Source of the DNA: Neoscytalidium dimidiatum | Taxonomy: Eukaryota; Ascomycota; Dothideomycetes; Botryosphaeriales; Botryosphaeriaceae | Direction: 5' to 3' | Assembly: GCA_037367355.1 (NCBI GenBank) | Contig: CM074697.1 | Coordinates: forward strand, 2,108,001 to 2,172,000 | Length of the DNA: 64,000 nt | Part shown: piece after piece, positions 22,395-34,481 of the stretch | Numbering within the stretch: the first letter of the stretch is position 1 | How the letters are laid out: each line of letters begins with the position of its first letter | Made by a program: the position numbers and the translations under genes | The notes under the pieces: model-generated | Databases searched by the model: none | Told to the model about the DNA's origin: nothing | What the model saw: the letters and a program-made list of their open reading frames with translations, nothing else

Positions 22395-24552
22395 ATGACG
22401 CAGCTCTTCAGCTCGTCCGGCCACTCGACCGTGCCCCAGGACTCGAAGCGCGCCTTCACCGGCATGCCCATGTCCACCAACAAGCAGGTCAATGGCTCCA
22501 ACAGCCAGGTCTCGCAGAAGATCAAGAATTTCTTCCGCATCAACACCAGCGGCAGCAAGGACAGCCTCGAAGGCAAGCACAGCGGCGATGGCGGCTCGTC
22601 CAAGGACCGCAACGAGTCCAAGTCGACCTTCCGCCAGTCGCGCTTCCTGCCACACATAAACCGCAACCGCAGCACCACCGTCGCCAGCGAAGGCAACCCG
22701 CTCGACGAGGGCATGTCGCCCACCGCTCACGCAAACCCTTACTTCCAGCATCAGGGCCCGCCTGCCATCCGTCACCACAACGACGGCAGCGTGCCCCCTT
22801 CACCTCCAGACACTCCGCCCATGCCCACCACAAAGGTCGAAGAGGTTGACGGGCCAGGTGACAAGGCCACTACCGCCGGCAAGGAGGAGCTTGCCCGCAA
22901 GCTGCGCCGTGTTGCTTCCGCCCCGAACGCTCAGGGCCTGTTCACCAACGGCGCACACGGCGACCGTCCTCAGACGGCTGAGCTGGGCAAGGAGCCTCTG
23001 GTTCAACATGGCAACAGCTCCACCTTGAGCATGGTCGAGACTGCCGACGACGGCCACCTCCACATCCCGTCTGGCGACGGTTCTTCCGGCAGTCTACCTT
23101 CACCTGGCCAAATCCGCACCAACATGGCCTTCAGGAGAACATACAGCTCAAACTCGATCAAGGTGCGGAACGTCGAAGTCGGCCCTGGCAGCTTCGACAA
23201 GATCAAGTTGATCGGTAAGGGAGATGTGGGAAAGGTCTACTTGGTGCGGGAGAAGAAGTCGTCCAGATTATATGCCATGAAGGGTATGTCTGCCTTTTCG
23301 GGAGGTTAGGCTGGATTGCTGACGTGACGCAGTCTTGAGCAAGAAGGAGATGATCAAACGCAACAAGATCAAGCGGGCTCTGGCCGAGCAGGAGATTCTG
23401 GCTACCAGCAACCACCCGTTCATTGTTACACTTTACCACTCTTTCCAGTCGGAAGACCATCTCTACCTCTGCATGGAATACTGTAGTGGTGGGGAGTTCT
23501 TCAGAGGTACGACATCCCTGATCTCGTGACGAAATTAGCTTACTAATTCTCATGCAGCACTACAAACTCGTCCCAACAAGTGCGTTGACGAGGATGCTGC
23601 GAGGTTCTACGCCGCTGAAGTTACCGCTGCGCTGGAATACTTGCATCTCATGGGCTTCATCTATCGTGACTTGAAGCCAGAGAGTGAGTTGACATGTCCC
23701 CTCGCGCGGTAGTAAGTCTAACTTCAGTAGATATCCTCCTGCACCAGTCCGGACACATTATGTTGTCAGACTTCGATCTGTCCAAGCAGTCCGACCCTGG
23801 TGGACGGCCGACCATGATCCTAGGTAACAGCAAGGGCTCTTCATCCGGCTCGCTACCGGCTATCGACACGAAGTCTTGCATTGCAAACTTCCGGACGAAT
23901 TCTTTCGTTGGTACGGAGGAATATATCGCACCCGAGGTGATCAAGGGCTGTGGACACACCAGCGCCGTGGATTGGTGGACATTGGGCATCTTGGTCTATG
24001 AGATGCTGTACGGCACGACGCCCTTCAAGGGCAAGAACCGCAACGCTACGTTCGCAAACATTCTGCGCGATGATGTACCATTCCCTGAGGGATCTGGTGC
24101 CCCGCAAATCTCCAAGTGCGTGTTTACATCCGTTCCTACTCAAGATCATCATACTAATCTCGCTTCACAGCCTTTGCAAATCCCTTATCCGTAAACTGCT
24201 CATCAAGGACGAGATGCGCCGCCTCGGCTCACGCGCAGGCGCGTCAGACGTCAAGGCGCATCCATTCTTCAGGACCACGCAATGGGCTCTTCTGCGTCAC
24301 ATGAAGCCCCCGATCATCCCGCACCAGGGACGTGGAATCGACACGATCAACTTCCGCAACGTCAAGGAGAGCCAAAGCGTGGATATTGGCGCGGCCAAGG
24401 TCAAGGGAGTACCGCTCGATTCGGGCCTGGCAACACCAGGATCAGAGAAGGCAGTGGATCCGTTCGAGGAGTTCAACAGCGTCACGTTACATCACGAAGG
24501 TGATGAGTACAGCAGCCACCATGAGCAGCAGCAGCAACAAGAGCAAAGGTAG
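22395..24552 (+). CDS. nrc-2: AGC serine/threonine kinase of the Nrc2/Fpk1 (flippase kinase) type
   Basis: Five exons (22395-23283, 23333-23506, 23558-23683, 23731-24115, 24171-24552) give 651 residues. The first about 255 residues are Ser/Pro/Gly-rich and disordered. The kinase domain then shows [11 protein letters not shown] (Gly loop), YAMKVL (ATP lysine), [26 protein letters not shown] (catalytic loop), [10 protein letters not shown] (DFD in place of DFG) and [12 protein letters not shown] long insert between DFD and the activation segment, ending [12 protein letters not shown], together with DFD marks the Fpk1/Nrc2/phototropin-like branch. Yeast Fpk1/2 activate phospholipid flippases; Neurospora NRC-2 represses conidiation. 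The C-terminal tail has an acidic Gln/His-rich end. The branch is well supported; the in vivo substrate is inferred. Confidence 0.93.
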
Positions 24553-27051
24553 TGAAAGTGGAAAATCTTGAGAATGGAAGGAGTGGATGGGAATGAGGCT
24601 TGCTTATGGGCATTGAATTGATGGGATGATCGGGGTTCATGTGGGATCTCTGCGGTTTTTGTTTTCTTGCGCTCCTCTCTCATTATTTCTCTTCATTTTC
24701 TCATCCGTTCTTGGGGGGAACTGGGTTAGACGATGATACTACGGGAGATTTTGTCGCCTCATGCCGGCGGCTGCTCTTTTCTCATTCCCTCACTCTCACC
24801 GTATTCGCGCGTCCTTGCTCTTCTTCTTCTTCTTCTCCTTCCTCTCCGCACACCATCACATATCATTTGGGGGGTTATGGGCGTTTCAGAAGCAAGTGTT
24901 CTTCTTTTTTTTTTTTTTGGTGGGGGATTCCAGCCCCGTGTCTTTCTACTTTTATTTTCTTCCACACGCATTCGGACGCGGACGTTTGCACGCACACCCT
25001 ACTCCCCACGCTCACGGCAGAGTGGAGTGGGCGAAAGTTATTCTGGAGTAGTACTCTCTTTGTTTTCTTTTTTTTTTCTTTCCTCTCGCTTCCAATCGAC
25101 GGATGATAGAAGGGAATTCAGGTGTCAAGGGATGTCGATTGAAGAGAAGAGTGATGAGGGAAAAGAAAAAGAGGAATGAAATGCAGCAAAGCAACTACGA
25201 AAAGGAATTCTTTTCTCTCTCGGCAGAACAAAAACAAAAAGTGGGAGTTCTTCATTGCTACGTGCGTGTCTTGTCTATATACGAATGACTTTTGAGCTTT
25301 CTTTGCTTGGGGTGTCTTTTTACCTCTTTCTGTCATGCGCTTGTTTAGGTTGTGTTGAATTTGATGTTGAGTGGGAATCTCCGAGTGAGTTGGCTTCATT
25401 CACCATCGGAAATAATGGGGGAAAGTGGGGTGGTGGATTGGGGCAAGTGTGGAAGCAAGGTGGATCATGATTGCGCGTGGATTGAGGGACGGACGATGAG
25501 CGAAGAGGAGGAAGATATTGCTGCAGACGAAGGTGCTCGTGAAAGATTTCGTGTGTAGAAAATTCGTCATCATCTTCTGACGCATTTTCCTGGAGCCGGA
25601 GTGAGGTGAGCGGATCCATTTTGTCTTTGCTTTGTGGCTTTTCTTCTAGTGTTTCTCATCAGCCTTTCCCCCCCCTCTTCTTCATTACCATCGGCCGCAG
25701 CAGCAGAAAAAAGCAGTACGGACAGCCTTCCTTCTAGAGATCCTCGATACTGTTTGATTGATGGCAGCTAGCATACAGCAATGAAAAGTACGAGAGATAG
25801 CTCGTGTCAAAGCATGAATGGTGAAAGACGGCATCGGGCATGCCGAATCTTCAAACATTCTCTCTGCGTGCCTGGGGGTTTGAACGAGAGGCCGAGGCAT
25901 GCAGGATGGTAATAACAAGCCACAGGTCGACGAAAAGGGAAGGAGGGCGCTCCGGCAAATTTGATTGAAAGGCGGGCGTTTTCTCGGCAATGGTGGGCTA
26001 TCATGGTTTGTGTCTTTCTTCATGCCTCTTGTACATTGCACGACCAGTTAGTCGCTCTGTCCATTGTGCTTTTGCCACGGTCTGATAATATCGTTCGTGT
26101 CGCGGGACCGATGTAGCGCATGAATCCGCATGAACGGAGGCAAAGGAAAACTTGGTTGTTAGCTCTTCTGGGCAGGTGATGTGAGTTGATGTTCTGGGGT
26201 AGACCCTTACCTTTACACGCCGCGGGGTTTCTGGTTGGTTGGTTGGTTTGGGCGCTGAAGTGCTGCCCGCCGACGGATGACGAACGATCCGCAACGCAAG
26301 TCAACCCCGGCCAAGCGAACGGCGGGCGGCGCTTCCTCCAAAACAAAGCAACAATCTGCCGCAACGGCCGCCGACGACGGCCGCCGACCACCACGACGCG
26401 ACGACGGACGTACCCCGCGGTCAAAGCAACCAATTTTCCCACGATCTCTTCGGCGCCACGACTGGTTGTCCCCAGCCGGTTCTTCCGACAGGGCTATCCT
26501 AGTTGTCCTACGGAAGGCGGTTCGTTTTTTGAATCCCCCGCAATTGGGCGTCGACCACAAACAACTCGCAAACCACAACGCGAACGGCGACCTAGCGACA
26601 AGAACGGCGGCAAAGACGCGCACTCTCTACCACGCTTTCCCACGACGGACTGACGGACCGGACGGAACGAATCCTCAGCTCCCCTTGCCTGACGCGAGCT
26701 TGCATATTACCCCGCCGCACCTAGGTCTGGAGCTAGCTCCCTCCTACCATCCTCTGCAAGACGACGCTCTCGCGTAGAGATTCAGAAGGAAAAAAAAAAA
26801 AAAAAAGCGCTCCTTCGGACCGGATCCCCACCACACCCTCCTCGCGTACGGACAACTCTGGGCGCACAAACGCGGGGACAAAACGCGCAGGGAGAGGAAC
26901 CACGCGCCGACGAGAGGCACGACGACGGCCGGGGCGGACAACTGACACGCCCGCGAGAGCCCCTCTTGAAGCGAGGCGGGCAGAGGAGCACCCGGGCGGG
27001 AAAAGACGAGGGAGAAGGGCAACGGGGAGATAAGACACAAGCACACACAAG
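24553..27051. other. 2.5-kb gap between the AGC kinase and DAD3
   Basis: It holds pyrimidine-rich stretches (24650-25090), AT-richer sequence (25100-26200) and a GC-rich part (26280-27050) with a run of 17 A at 26790-26806. Open frames of about 140-190 residues overlap each other on both strands at 26200-27300, all of biased composition. No gene is supported. Confidence 0.4.
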
Positions 27052-27603
27052 ATGGCGACGCCCGGCTTCTCGGCGAGCGCCACGTCCGACGGTGGAGCAG
27101 GAGCAGGAGCGGCGGGAGCGGGAAGGGACGCCGCGGAGGGACCGGGCCCGGAGACGCTGACGCCGCTGGAGCAGGAGGTGCTGGATGAGTATGCGCGGTT
27201 GGCGGGCAATCTGGGTGATGTGAGTTCCTTCTTCTTCTTCTTCTTCTTTTTTTTTTTTTTTTTGGTTTCTCCCCCGGCTCCTTTCCATTCCTTGCCTCTC
27301 GAATCTTCTTACTCATTCGCCGGGATACGGGCTGGGCTTGGAGACGTGGAATGGAACGGTGCTGATCTGATGGCGTTGCTGTAGTTGGCGAGCCTCTTGA
27401 ACACCCTGGCTGCGACGCCGTCGGCCGAGATATTGGATGCGTTGAGGGGGCTGGAGAGGAAGACGAGCTTGGTGTTTACGCTGCTGAAGGCGAGCGTGTA
27501 CAGCATCGTCTTGCAGCAGCAGATACTGGGTGACGGTGAGGAGGGCGGTGGCGGGGATGCCGGTGCTAGTGCGCTGGGCGGCGAGGAGGGCGAGGGGGTC
27601 TGA
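27052..27603 (+). CDS. dad3: DASH/Dam1 complex subunit Dad3
   Basis: Two exons (27052-27219, 27385-27603) give 128 residues. DASH is the fungal ring complex that couples kinetochores to spindle microtubules. The family core begins TPLEQEVLDEYARLAGNL, crosses the 165-bp intron, and continues ATPSAEILDALRGLERKTSL and TLLKASVYSIVLQQQ. The Ala/Gly-rich N-terminal 35 residues and the Gly/Glu-rich tail are extra compared with the short yeast protein. The intron carries a TTC run followed by 17 T (27247-27263), an unusually long pyrimidine tract that is not adjacent to the acceptor. Confidence 0.93.
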
Positions 27604-27608
27604 AGCTT

Positions 27609-27644
<36 letters not shown>

Positions 27645-27838
27645 AGGAAGAGCTGGGCATTTGATGGGTGGACGAGCTGATTGGTGAGTGGAGGCTTGAC
27701 TTGGAGGAGAGTGTTTGATACCCTGGGGGAAAGGATGTTCCATGAATGGCTGGATTGAACAATGGGGTTTGAGAGGCGATCGCCAGTGATGACTCTCGTC
27801 GCAATGCATCCAACCTCGTTGTCGAAATGCACACTGGT
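27604..27838. repeat. DAD3 3' flank with GA microsatellite
   Basis: A run of about 15 GA units at 27611-27641 begins eight bases after the DAD3 stop codon, so it should lie in the 3' untranslated region. Nothing else stands out before the structured element that follows. Confidence 0.75.
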
Positions 27839-27903
27839 GGAGAATTGTTACGAGTACCCGCGGCGGGAGACCCGCCAGTCTCGAAGACTGGATTAATTCT
27901 ACC
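27839..27903. other. Compact multi-hairpin element (possible structured RNA)
   Basis: Two perfect hairpins lie next to each other: GGCGGG(27862-27867)-AGA-CCCGCC and CCAGTC(27875-27880)-TCGAA-GACTGG; they share two bases, so one pair must open in each. They are enclosed by an outer helix, GGAGAATT (27839-27846) with AATTCT-A-CC (27895-27903, one bulged A). The size (65 nt) and the enclosed-arms layout recall a tRNA-like fold, but no canonical anticodon arm or T-loop could be fitted. It lies about 240 bp past the DAD3 stop. Strand and function are unknown. Confidence 0.4.
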
Positions 27904-29057
27904 GACTTACATATATAAAGTAAAAATGTTGAACACATGTTAGTTTTCGGCGGTGTGGTAAGGAACACCTGTTTGTTGGTGATTCAGCAACTGCACCCGT
28001 CTTGGACTGGTCACCCGGGTAAGACGCACCTTCCAGAGTCGTGCTGCGATGAGCGCTCGATCTAGACCATCGGTACCCTATTGTTTGCCATACCTTACTT
28101 TTTTTAATCTAAAACAGCTGCATGAAGGGGAAGAGGAGGTGTTAAGGAAGACGATCAGACGCAGGATCGCATATCAATGATCCTTTCTTTGGCTAGTCTA
28201 TCTAGCTCCCTACCTACCCACTTTGAGATTTGAGAGCGTCCTCAAGTTTCTACGCAGTTTTATATGCAATAGGATCAGTGCACTTTCTGGTGTGTATGAG
28301 AAACAACTGTGGTGGTAATTTGCAAGATAATCCCGCTTGCACACTTGATGGAACCCAGTCACGACAGGGAGCATCCCAAGTCTATATGCTCATATTTTCT
28401 TACCAAATACTTGAAGAAGATCTCCTCACGTGTAAAATTTATCAAACAAGGTATTCCTTACATGAGTGAAGAGTCAGATCAACCTTACGTGCCGCTGTTT
28501 TGGGCCGCTGAACTTGAGTTCCTTCACATAACCCTGGATCGCGTCGACTTGGGCACATAGCACGATGTTCCAGTTACACAGTTTTCCTGCGACTTGTAAA
28601 AACTCATTCGAACCACGTTATTGTCATAAGACCGTGTTGTTCATGAACAGGAGATAATGTTTCGTTATAGAGATACAGTAGGGAAATCAGGGAGTAGACT
28701 TTGTCATTAGCACAGGATGAATGGTTAGCACTTCTAGAGAGACCTGGGTTTAAAATTGAGTTTCACAGATAAGTAAAGAGGCAGGAACTGCCAAAGAGCA
28801 TAGAATAATTGGTAAAGTAAAGGTACAGGTAGTGAGAAAGAGAGGAAATGGCAGTGCGTTGGTAAAGGCCACATCTTGATTGAGCTATTTGTGGCACTCG
28901 ATCAACGTTTGAGCCATGGAAGTCATAGCGGGGCCAGAGGAAGGTCTCGAGCGTGTGAACGACGCGACCAGCCGGCAGACGCTCCGTTGGGCGCAGCCGT
29001 AAAATCAAACAGATACATCTGTTTCCACAGCGCCGTCTGGCCTCCAACAAGACCGCC
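27904..29057. other. Gene-poor, AT-richer region
   Basis: No coding sequence with recognisable content. At 28710-28760 a short stretch resembles tRNA internal promoter boxes (see rejected items). Confidence 0.4.
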
Positions 29058-29520
29058 TCATGAGTTCCGATCCATCTCCCATACGCATGAGATACGCCAA
29101 GGGTTTACTTGGCAGTTGCCGTAAGATGAAACATAGAGCTTATCGTCAGAGAACGAGTATTCGCCGACAGTCCCGTTTTCGAAGGCGCGATTGAGCCTGA
29201 GAGTTTGGAGGGGGTTGGCGTCAGAACGATTGAAATCAGGCTGGAACACCAACGCAGCCTAAAAACCGGCCCGGCACTTCTCTGCACTGAGTACAGTGAG
29301 ACCGTCACTGCCGGAAGACCATAGAATTATATACAGACCTAAGCAATTGTCTCACCTGATTCGATGCTTGAATGGGGGACACAATGGGATAGCAGGTGCG
29401 AGCATCTTCTAAAACGCTTCACTGTGTCTTCCGAGTTGTTCGTTTCTGAACTCGGGCCGGCTCACTGTACTTACCCATGCCGCCGCGAAAGGTTCGGCAA
29501 CCAACCGGCTTCCTGCGCTT
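29058..29520 (-). pseudogene. Fragment of an unidentified spliced gene, probably decayed
   Basis: Three blocks join in frame through two consensus introns: a block ending at 29475 (donor GTAAGT, 5' limit uncertain, about 29520), 29408-29356 (donor GTGAGA), and 29258-29058, which ends in TGA. The joined product reads FRGGMEDARTCYPIVSPIQA, then ALVFQPDFNRSDANP and KLYVSSYGNCQVNPW, and looks like a real protein, but I do not recognise the family. No start codon is found: a stop lies just upstream in frame. Past the TGA the same frame stays protein-like for about 50 codons (MYLFDFTAAPNG), so the TGA may be a nonsense mutation, possibly CGA to TGA. A short secreted protein gene missing its first exon is the alternative. 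Confidence 0.4.
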
Positions 29521-29529
29521 TTTAGTGAA

Positions 29530-31100
29530 GCGCGGTATTCACCTTACCATCTGCATTTCTCTCTTGTTACAATTTCAAAAACCTGTTCAGTTTTGAGAGA
29601 GTTCATATGGTGACAGCAAGTATCTCTACATGGTGATGAAACCCATTTCGTGCTGTTTTAGCTTTTCATCACCACCTTTAGATGAGAAATCATAGCAATA
29701 ATGTCCAGTGTAATCAACATATCAGCGAAAGCCACCAAGAACGGGCTGGCAGGCGCGAAGTGAAAGGACGGATGCGGAAGACTCCGGAAAAGCACAGGCA
29801 TATGTATACAGCTTTTCGCCGATGCAAATAGCAGGACCTCAACTGGTGAGAGCTGGGTGGAGCAGGTCCCATCATTGAGAAATCGATGTTCTTATCCGCA
29901 CGCAATGTGCTCGGCCGTGGGGTGGTCTGACGTCCAAGCATGCAAACACCGCACGCGGCTCCGAGTTGCAATCGGATGCGGTTGAGATCAGCAGGTACCC
30001 TCCAGGTTAGAAGTGGAAGGCAGAAGATGCATCGCGCGACAGCCTCTGTATAACCCTGCCTGTCTAAAAATCTCTTCCGGAAGACAGATCTAATGCGACG
30101 CACACGGAGGAACATTCTTATCGGAACGATCATGGTGTTCGGCGTTTGGCCTACTGCCCTCGTTCTTTTGCTTCGTCCACGACGAGAACACCGAACCTCG
30201 GCCACAGTCACACTGTATTGAGCAGATTGCTGCGTTGCGGTGCGGCACTATATTGGTCAGATGTTCTCATTCATCATCCGGCGATATTGATGATTGGGAG
30301 CATTCTGAGCGAGAGCCGTAACACTACGGATTGAAAATTTGGTAACCAAGCGGACACCGGAATAAACAGATTCAGCGCGATAGTGGATGTCAGAGTTGGG
30401 CCAAGCGCAGAGTGAGATTAAGCGCGAGGTGAAAGTAAATATAAACGAGGGGATCACACGTCCAATTTCGCCCCCTGCTGGTGGGCCTGCACTGAAAGCC
30501 AAGTAGCTTGACGGAAGTACAAGAGGAAGGAGTGATGTAGTGGCTGGTCAATTTAAAGGCGATGTTTCTGGAACAGCGCAGGTGTTGCATCTGAAGGCAC
30601 CAGCGCTTTGTCACGAGACGTATGTGCGTAGACACACGAGGGCCTGGGAGCAGCAACTGACGAACACAGTAACAACCCTCTCAGCAAGCGTGTGCGATCA
30701 TGACAGGGGAGAAGCCAAGATCAAACATTTGCCTCCGGTGGAGTCGTTGCCGTCGTCTCTATAGATCAGTGATAAGCCGCCGCGGCCATAAGTGAGTGCT
30801 CTGGTCCTGCAGTAGTACTAGTGGACCCGCCAAAACAACTCCACCATGAACACATGTCCATGATCTCAAGCCAGCCGTAGGGTATGAATTGGACGTCAAG
30901 TTAACCTGAGTAGTGTCGTAGGAAAATGATCCAGAATTTGCAGGTCGGATCTGTCAACGAGGGCGAAGCACACATCACTCAGCAGCAGAACACTTCGCAG
31001 CAAGACGAAGATAAAAACATCATTGACTCGTAACTCAACACACCCAATTGCTTCACACTCAACACAAAAAGGCTCTCTCCACTCACCACCTTCCCGAAAG
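29530..31100. other. Gene-poor region before the beta-galactosidase 3' end
   Basis: About 1.6 kb with no recognisable coding content on either strand. The open frame of 165 codons on the minus strand at 29714-30211 has a Cys/Arg-rich product and no homology I recognise. Confidence 0.4.
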
Positions 31101-34100
31101 CTAATACGCTCCCGCCCTCTCCGCGTACGTCTCCCCGGCTACCACCTCCACCGGCCCGTACCCGGTCTTCACCGGCGTCCCGTGCACCAGCTCCAGCCCA
31201 TCCACCACGACGCCGCTCTCCTCCTGACTGAACACGCTCACAGCCACGTAGTTGCTGCCCCTGTAATCCCAGATGCCCTCGGGCACGGGGAACACGTCCT
31301 GCGGGCCGATGTTGTGCACGTACTTGCCGAACTGCCAGCCGTTCACGAACAGCTGCACGCGGTACGCCTTGGCCAGGCCGTCGGCGCCCGTCGAGTTCGC
31401 CGTCGTGCCGTTGGCGAAGGAGAACGAGATGGGCACGTCCCAGCCGCTCGGGACGTCCAGGTCCACGCTCGTCGCGAACCACCTCACGCCGACGCCCGCG
31501 ACGCCTTCGGCCGCGGGCCCGCCGGCGCTGTCCGCCCACGCGTCCGTCGGCGCGCCGGGCAGGTGGAAGCCCTGCCTCTCGGCGTACAGGCCGCCCTCGT
31601 TCAGCGGGCCGCGGCTGCGGTCGGCGTGCTTCTCGCCGCCCAGGTTGCCCGTGATCTTCCACGCGACGTCGGCCTTGTCGTGGCCCGCGAGGTCGAAGTC
31701 GAGGATCCCGCGCGGGAACTTCATCTCCTCGGCGCCGACGATCCAGTTCTCGGAGAGGCCGGTGGTGTCGAGCACGACGGTGATGACGGCGTCGGAGCCC
31801 TCCGCGGGGACGGCGGCGGCCGGGATGGCCAGGGTCAGGTTGCCGTTGGACGCGTAGTCGGCGCCGCGCCAGCTGCCGAGCGGGTGCGAGTTGAGGAAGA
31901 CGGTGAAGCCGGAGGCGAAGCCGCCCTGGGCGGAGAGGGAGAGCGAGGTCTCGGCGCCCGTCGCGGTGAAGTGGCCGCGGAAGAGTAGCGTGCCGTAGTG
32001 GTAGCCGTAGTCGCCGCCGTAGAGCGACGTCGGTGTCGTGAGCGGGCGGAGGGTGTTGTACGTCGCGGCGAGGTCGGCGGCCGTCCAGGCCGAGTCGTCG
32101 TAGTCGGCCGCGATTTCCGGGAGCGTGTCGAGCGTCTTCCAGGTCAGGCTGGAGAGGTCCGGCAGGGAGATGGAGGGCGGCGTGTATTGCAGGGTGGCGG
32201 CGACGGCGCCGGTGGAGGAGGATTGGTTGAACGGGATGGTTTCGCCGTTGAAGGTGAGGGTGGTAAGGCCGGATGGCGCGCCACCGATGACTTCGAGGGG
32301 CGTGGTGGCGTTGAGGTCGCCGACGATGGAGAGCGTCGTGCCGTCGACGCTGGCGTTGCGGATCAGGTAGCCGGCTTTCAGGACGACGTCATCGTGAGTC
32401 CAGTAGTTGTAGGCCGAGTTGCGGTCGAGGATGTAGACGTAGAGGCTGTCGCCAACCTTGGCCACCTTGCGCGACGACGTGACGGACCAGTGCAGAACGG
32501 TGGCGCCGTTCTTGGCTGCGATAGTAACGCCGGAGCCTTCGACGAGGGTAGCGTTCTTGCCGCTGGAGAAGGCCAGCTCGTGCGTCTCGCCCGGGCCGCC
32601 GTAGACGACGAGGATGGTCTTGTCGTCGTAGGCCTTCCAGGTGAAGATCTCAGCGGTCGAGTACAGCAGGTTCTCTCCGCCGAGGTCATAGTCGGTCACG
32701 TGGATCTTGGAGTCGCGGCCGTTCAGGACAAGGGTGCCGTTCAGCTGCGGCAGGGTCAAGTCGCCGGCGCTGGTCGGGACGGTGATGGTGTAAGGGGTCG
32801 ACTCTAGCGAGTTGTAGGCAGCATGCCTGACGACGAAGAAGTTGGTGGTGTTTCCCAGGAGCGGGGTGACGGCAAGCTCGGGGGTGTCGACGTAGGAGCC
32901 GTTGGTCAGGCTGCCAGGCTCGGCGGTCAGGTAGGCGGGGGACACCTTCAGGAAGTTGCCCTGGAGCTTCAACTCGCTGTACTTCTCACGGTTGATCTCA
33001 CGGGTCTCCCTGATGACCGAGCCGTAGTCGTACGAAGTGTAGCCGCCGGGGTGGCCGAGGTTGCCCCAGTTGGTTCCGCCGAAGATCTGGACGAGAGTTA
33101 GAGGCAAGAACTCGTATAGCAGGGACAATCAATCTCACCATGTAGATGTTGAAAATGGTGGCACCAAAGCTCTGGACATTCTTGTAGAAGACACGCTCGA
33201 ACTCGTTGTTGAGCAGGACAGAGCACTGGTCGAAGCCGAGACCGCCCCAGGGGTCAAAGGAACCACCTTGGAACTAATTGAGATATTAGCAACATTGCTT
33301 TGAAGATTCCAAGGTGCATCATACCTCGACAAGGGAGAAGGGGGTGCTGGGACTCTGCTGCTCGTGCAGGGTCCTCCAGCTGGTGGGCAGCGCTCCATCC
33401 GGCCAAGTGTACGGATTCGCGCAGTCGAAGCCAAGCGGGTATCCATCGTGACCGTAGATGTCGACCTGCGGAGTCCAGTTGGAGCCGGGAGCAAAGTATC
33501 CCTGAGGAGAAGCGTCGTTGTTGATGTAGGGCACGACAATGCCGGCATCGCGGAACTGCTCCTCGACGATGCGCCAGTAGTTCTCGTTGGGGAACTCGAC
33601 ATCGTCGGTGGCGCCGGTGTATTCGTTCTCGGGCTGGAAGAGGATGACTGGGCCGCCGTTGGTGATCTGGGCCTTAGCGATGATCTCGCCGATAGAGCGG
33701 GCGTAGCTGGGAGTATTCGGTTAGCCGGGCGGCTTTCAAAGCCTGTACAAGCTCGGATAGCATACTTATCAGTAGCGTTGATGTAGCCCGGGTCGTCAGT
33801 CCTCAGGGTGCCGTTGACGCGCTGGAGCCAGCCGGGGAAACCACCACCAGAAACCTCGGCGTTGATGTACGGGCCGGGGCGCTTCACAGCTTCATTAGCT
33901 TTTGCGCGTAGCATGTACGACGTGACAGGCACTCACAGCAAGGAGGTAGATTCCAGCTTCCTTTGCGGCGTCAAAGAAAGGCTCCCAGGCGAACACGCCC
34001 TCTGCGCTGAAGTCGCCCGGAGAGCCTTCGAGGAGAGCCCAGTCGACGTAGAACGACACGCCGGTGAAGCCGAGCGCCTTGATCTTGTGGAAGACATCGA

Positions 34101-34481
34101 GCCACAGCGTGGGCACGGGAAGTCTGCGCGGTATAGCACGTCAGATCTGTGGTTTGCCGGCGCCAGACACTCGGGCGTGAGGGGCCGAGGACATGCGTAC
34201 CTGAAGGGGTGGTATTCGCCGCTGAGGAAGATGATGCGCTCGCCATTGACGAATAGCGAGTGCTCGTCCCAAGTAACCTATTCCCTGCGCGTTAGCGAGC
34301 TTGTTACTGCTCCCGCGCGAGCCCGTCAAGCCCGCACGGGAAAACGGGAGGGCAAACGCACGATATCCTGCAGCGCCTGGCGCTTGTACGGTTGGATCAG
34401 GTCCTTGGGCTTACCACCGACGACGTAGCCCAGCGCCTGAGACGCGAGAGCCGCCGCCAGCAAGCTGGAGGAGAGCTTCAT
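31101..34481 (-). CDS. lacA: Secreted GH35 beta-galactosidase (LacA type)
   Basis: Seven exons (34481-34362, 34277-34201, 34123-33937, 33881-33766, 33706-33325, 33273-33139, 33086-31101) encode 1000 residues, the usual fungal length. A signal peptide ([18 protein letters not shown]) directs secretion. The TIM-barrel half has [23 protein letters not shown] and FQPENEYTG; the second Glu (about 195) is the acid/base. The nucleophile is Glu294 of [14 protein letters not shown], whose codon is the last of exon 5. Then come [13 protein letters not shown] and the beta-rich jelly-roll domains. It releases terminal galactose from lactose and from plant galactans and xyloglucan. The last 1.98 kb are one exon and strikingly GC-rich at third positions. 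Several NxT/S sites suggest glycosylation. Subfamily (LacA versus LacB/C) cannot be settled by eye. Confidence 0.95.

Noticed and set aside
26213..26777. Overlapping open frames of 136-166 codons on both strands
   Set aside because: Both are compositionally biased and overlap each other antisense; they lie just upstream of DAD3 in probable promoter or leader sequence.
28700..28775. tRNA-like sequence (GGTTAGCAC ... CCTGGGTTTAAAAT)
   Set aside because: It resembles tRNA A and B boxes, but the B box lacks the GGTTCRA core, and no acceptor or anticodon stem could be paired.
29714..30211. 165-codon open frame on the minus strand
   Set aside because: Cys/Arg-rich translation with no motif and no upstream or downstream exons that fit; not credible as a gene.
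31023..32807. Long plus-strand open frames opposite the beta-galactosidase
   Set aside because: They are antisense shadows caused by the strong third-position GC bias of the GH35 last exon.
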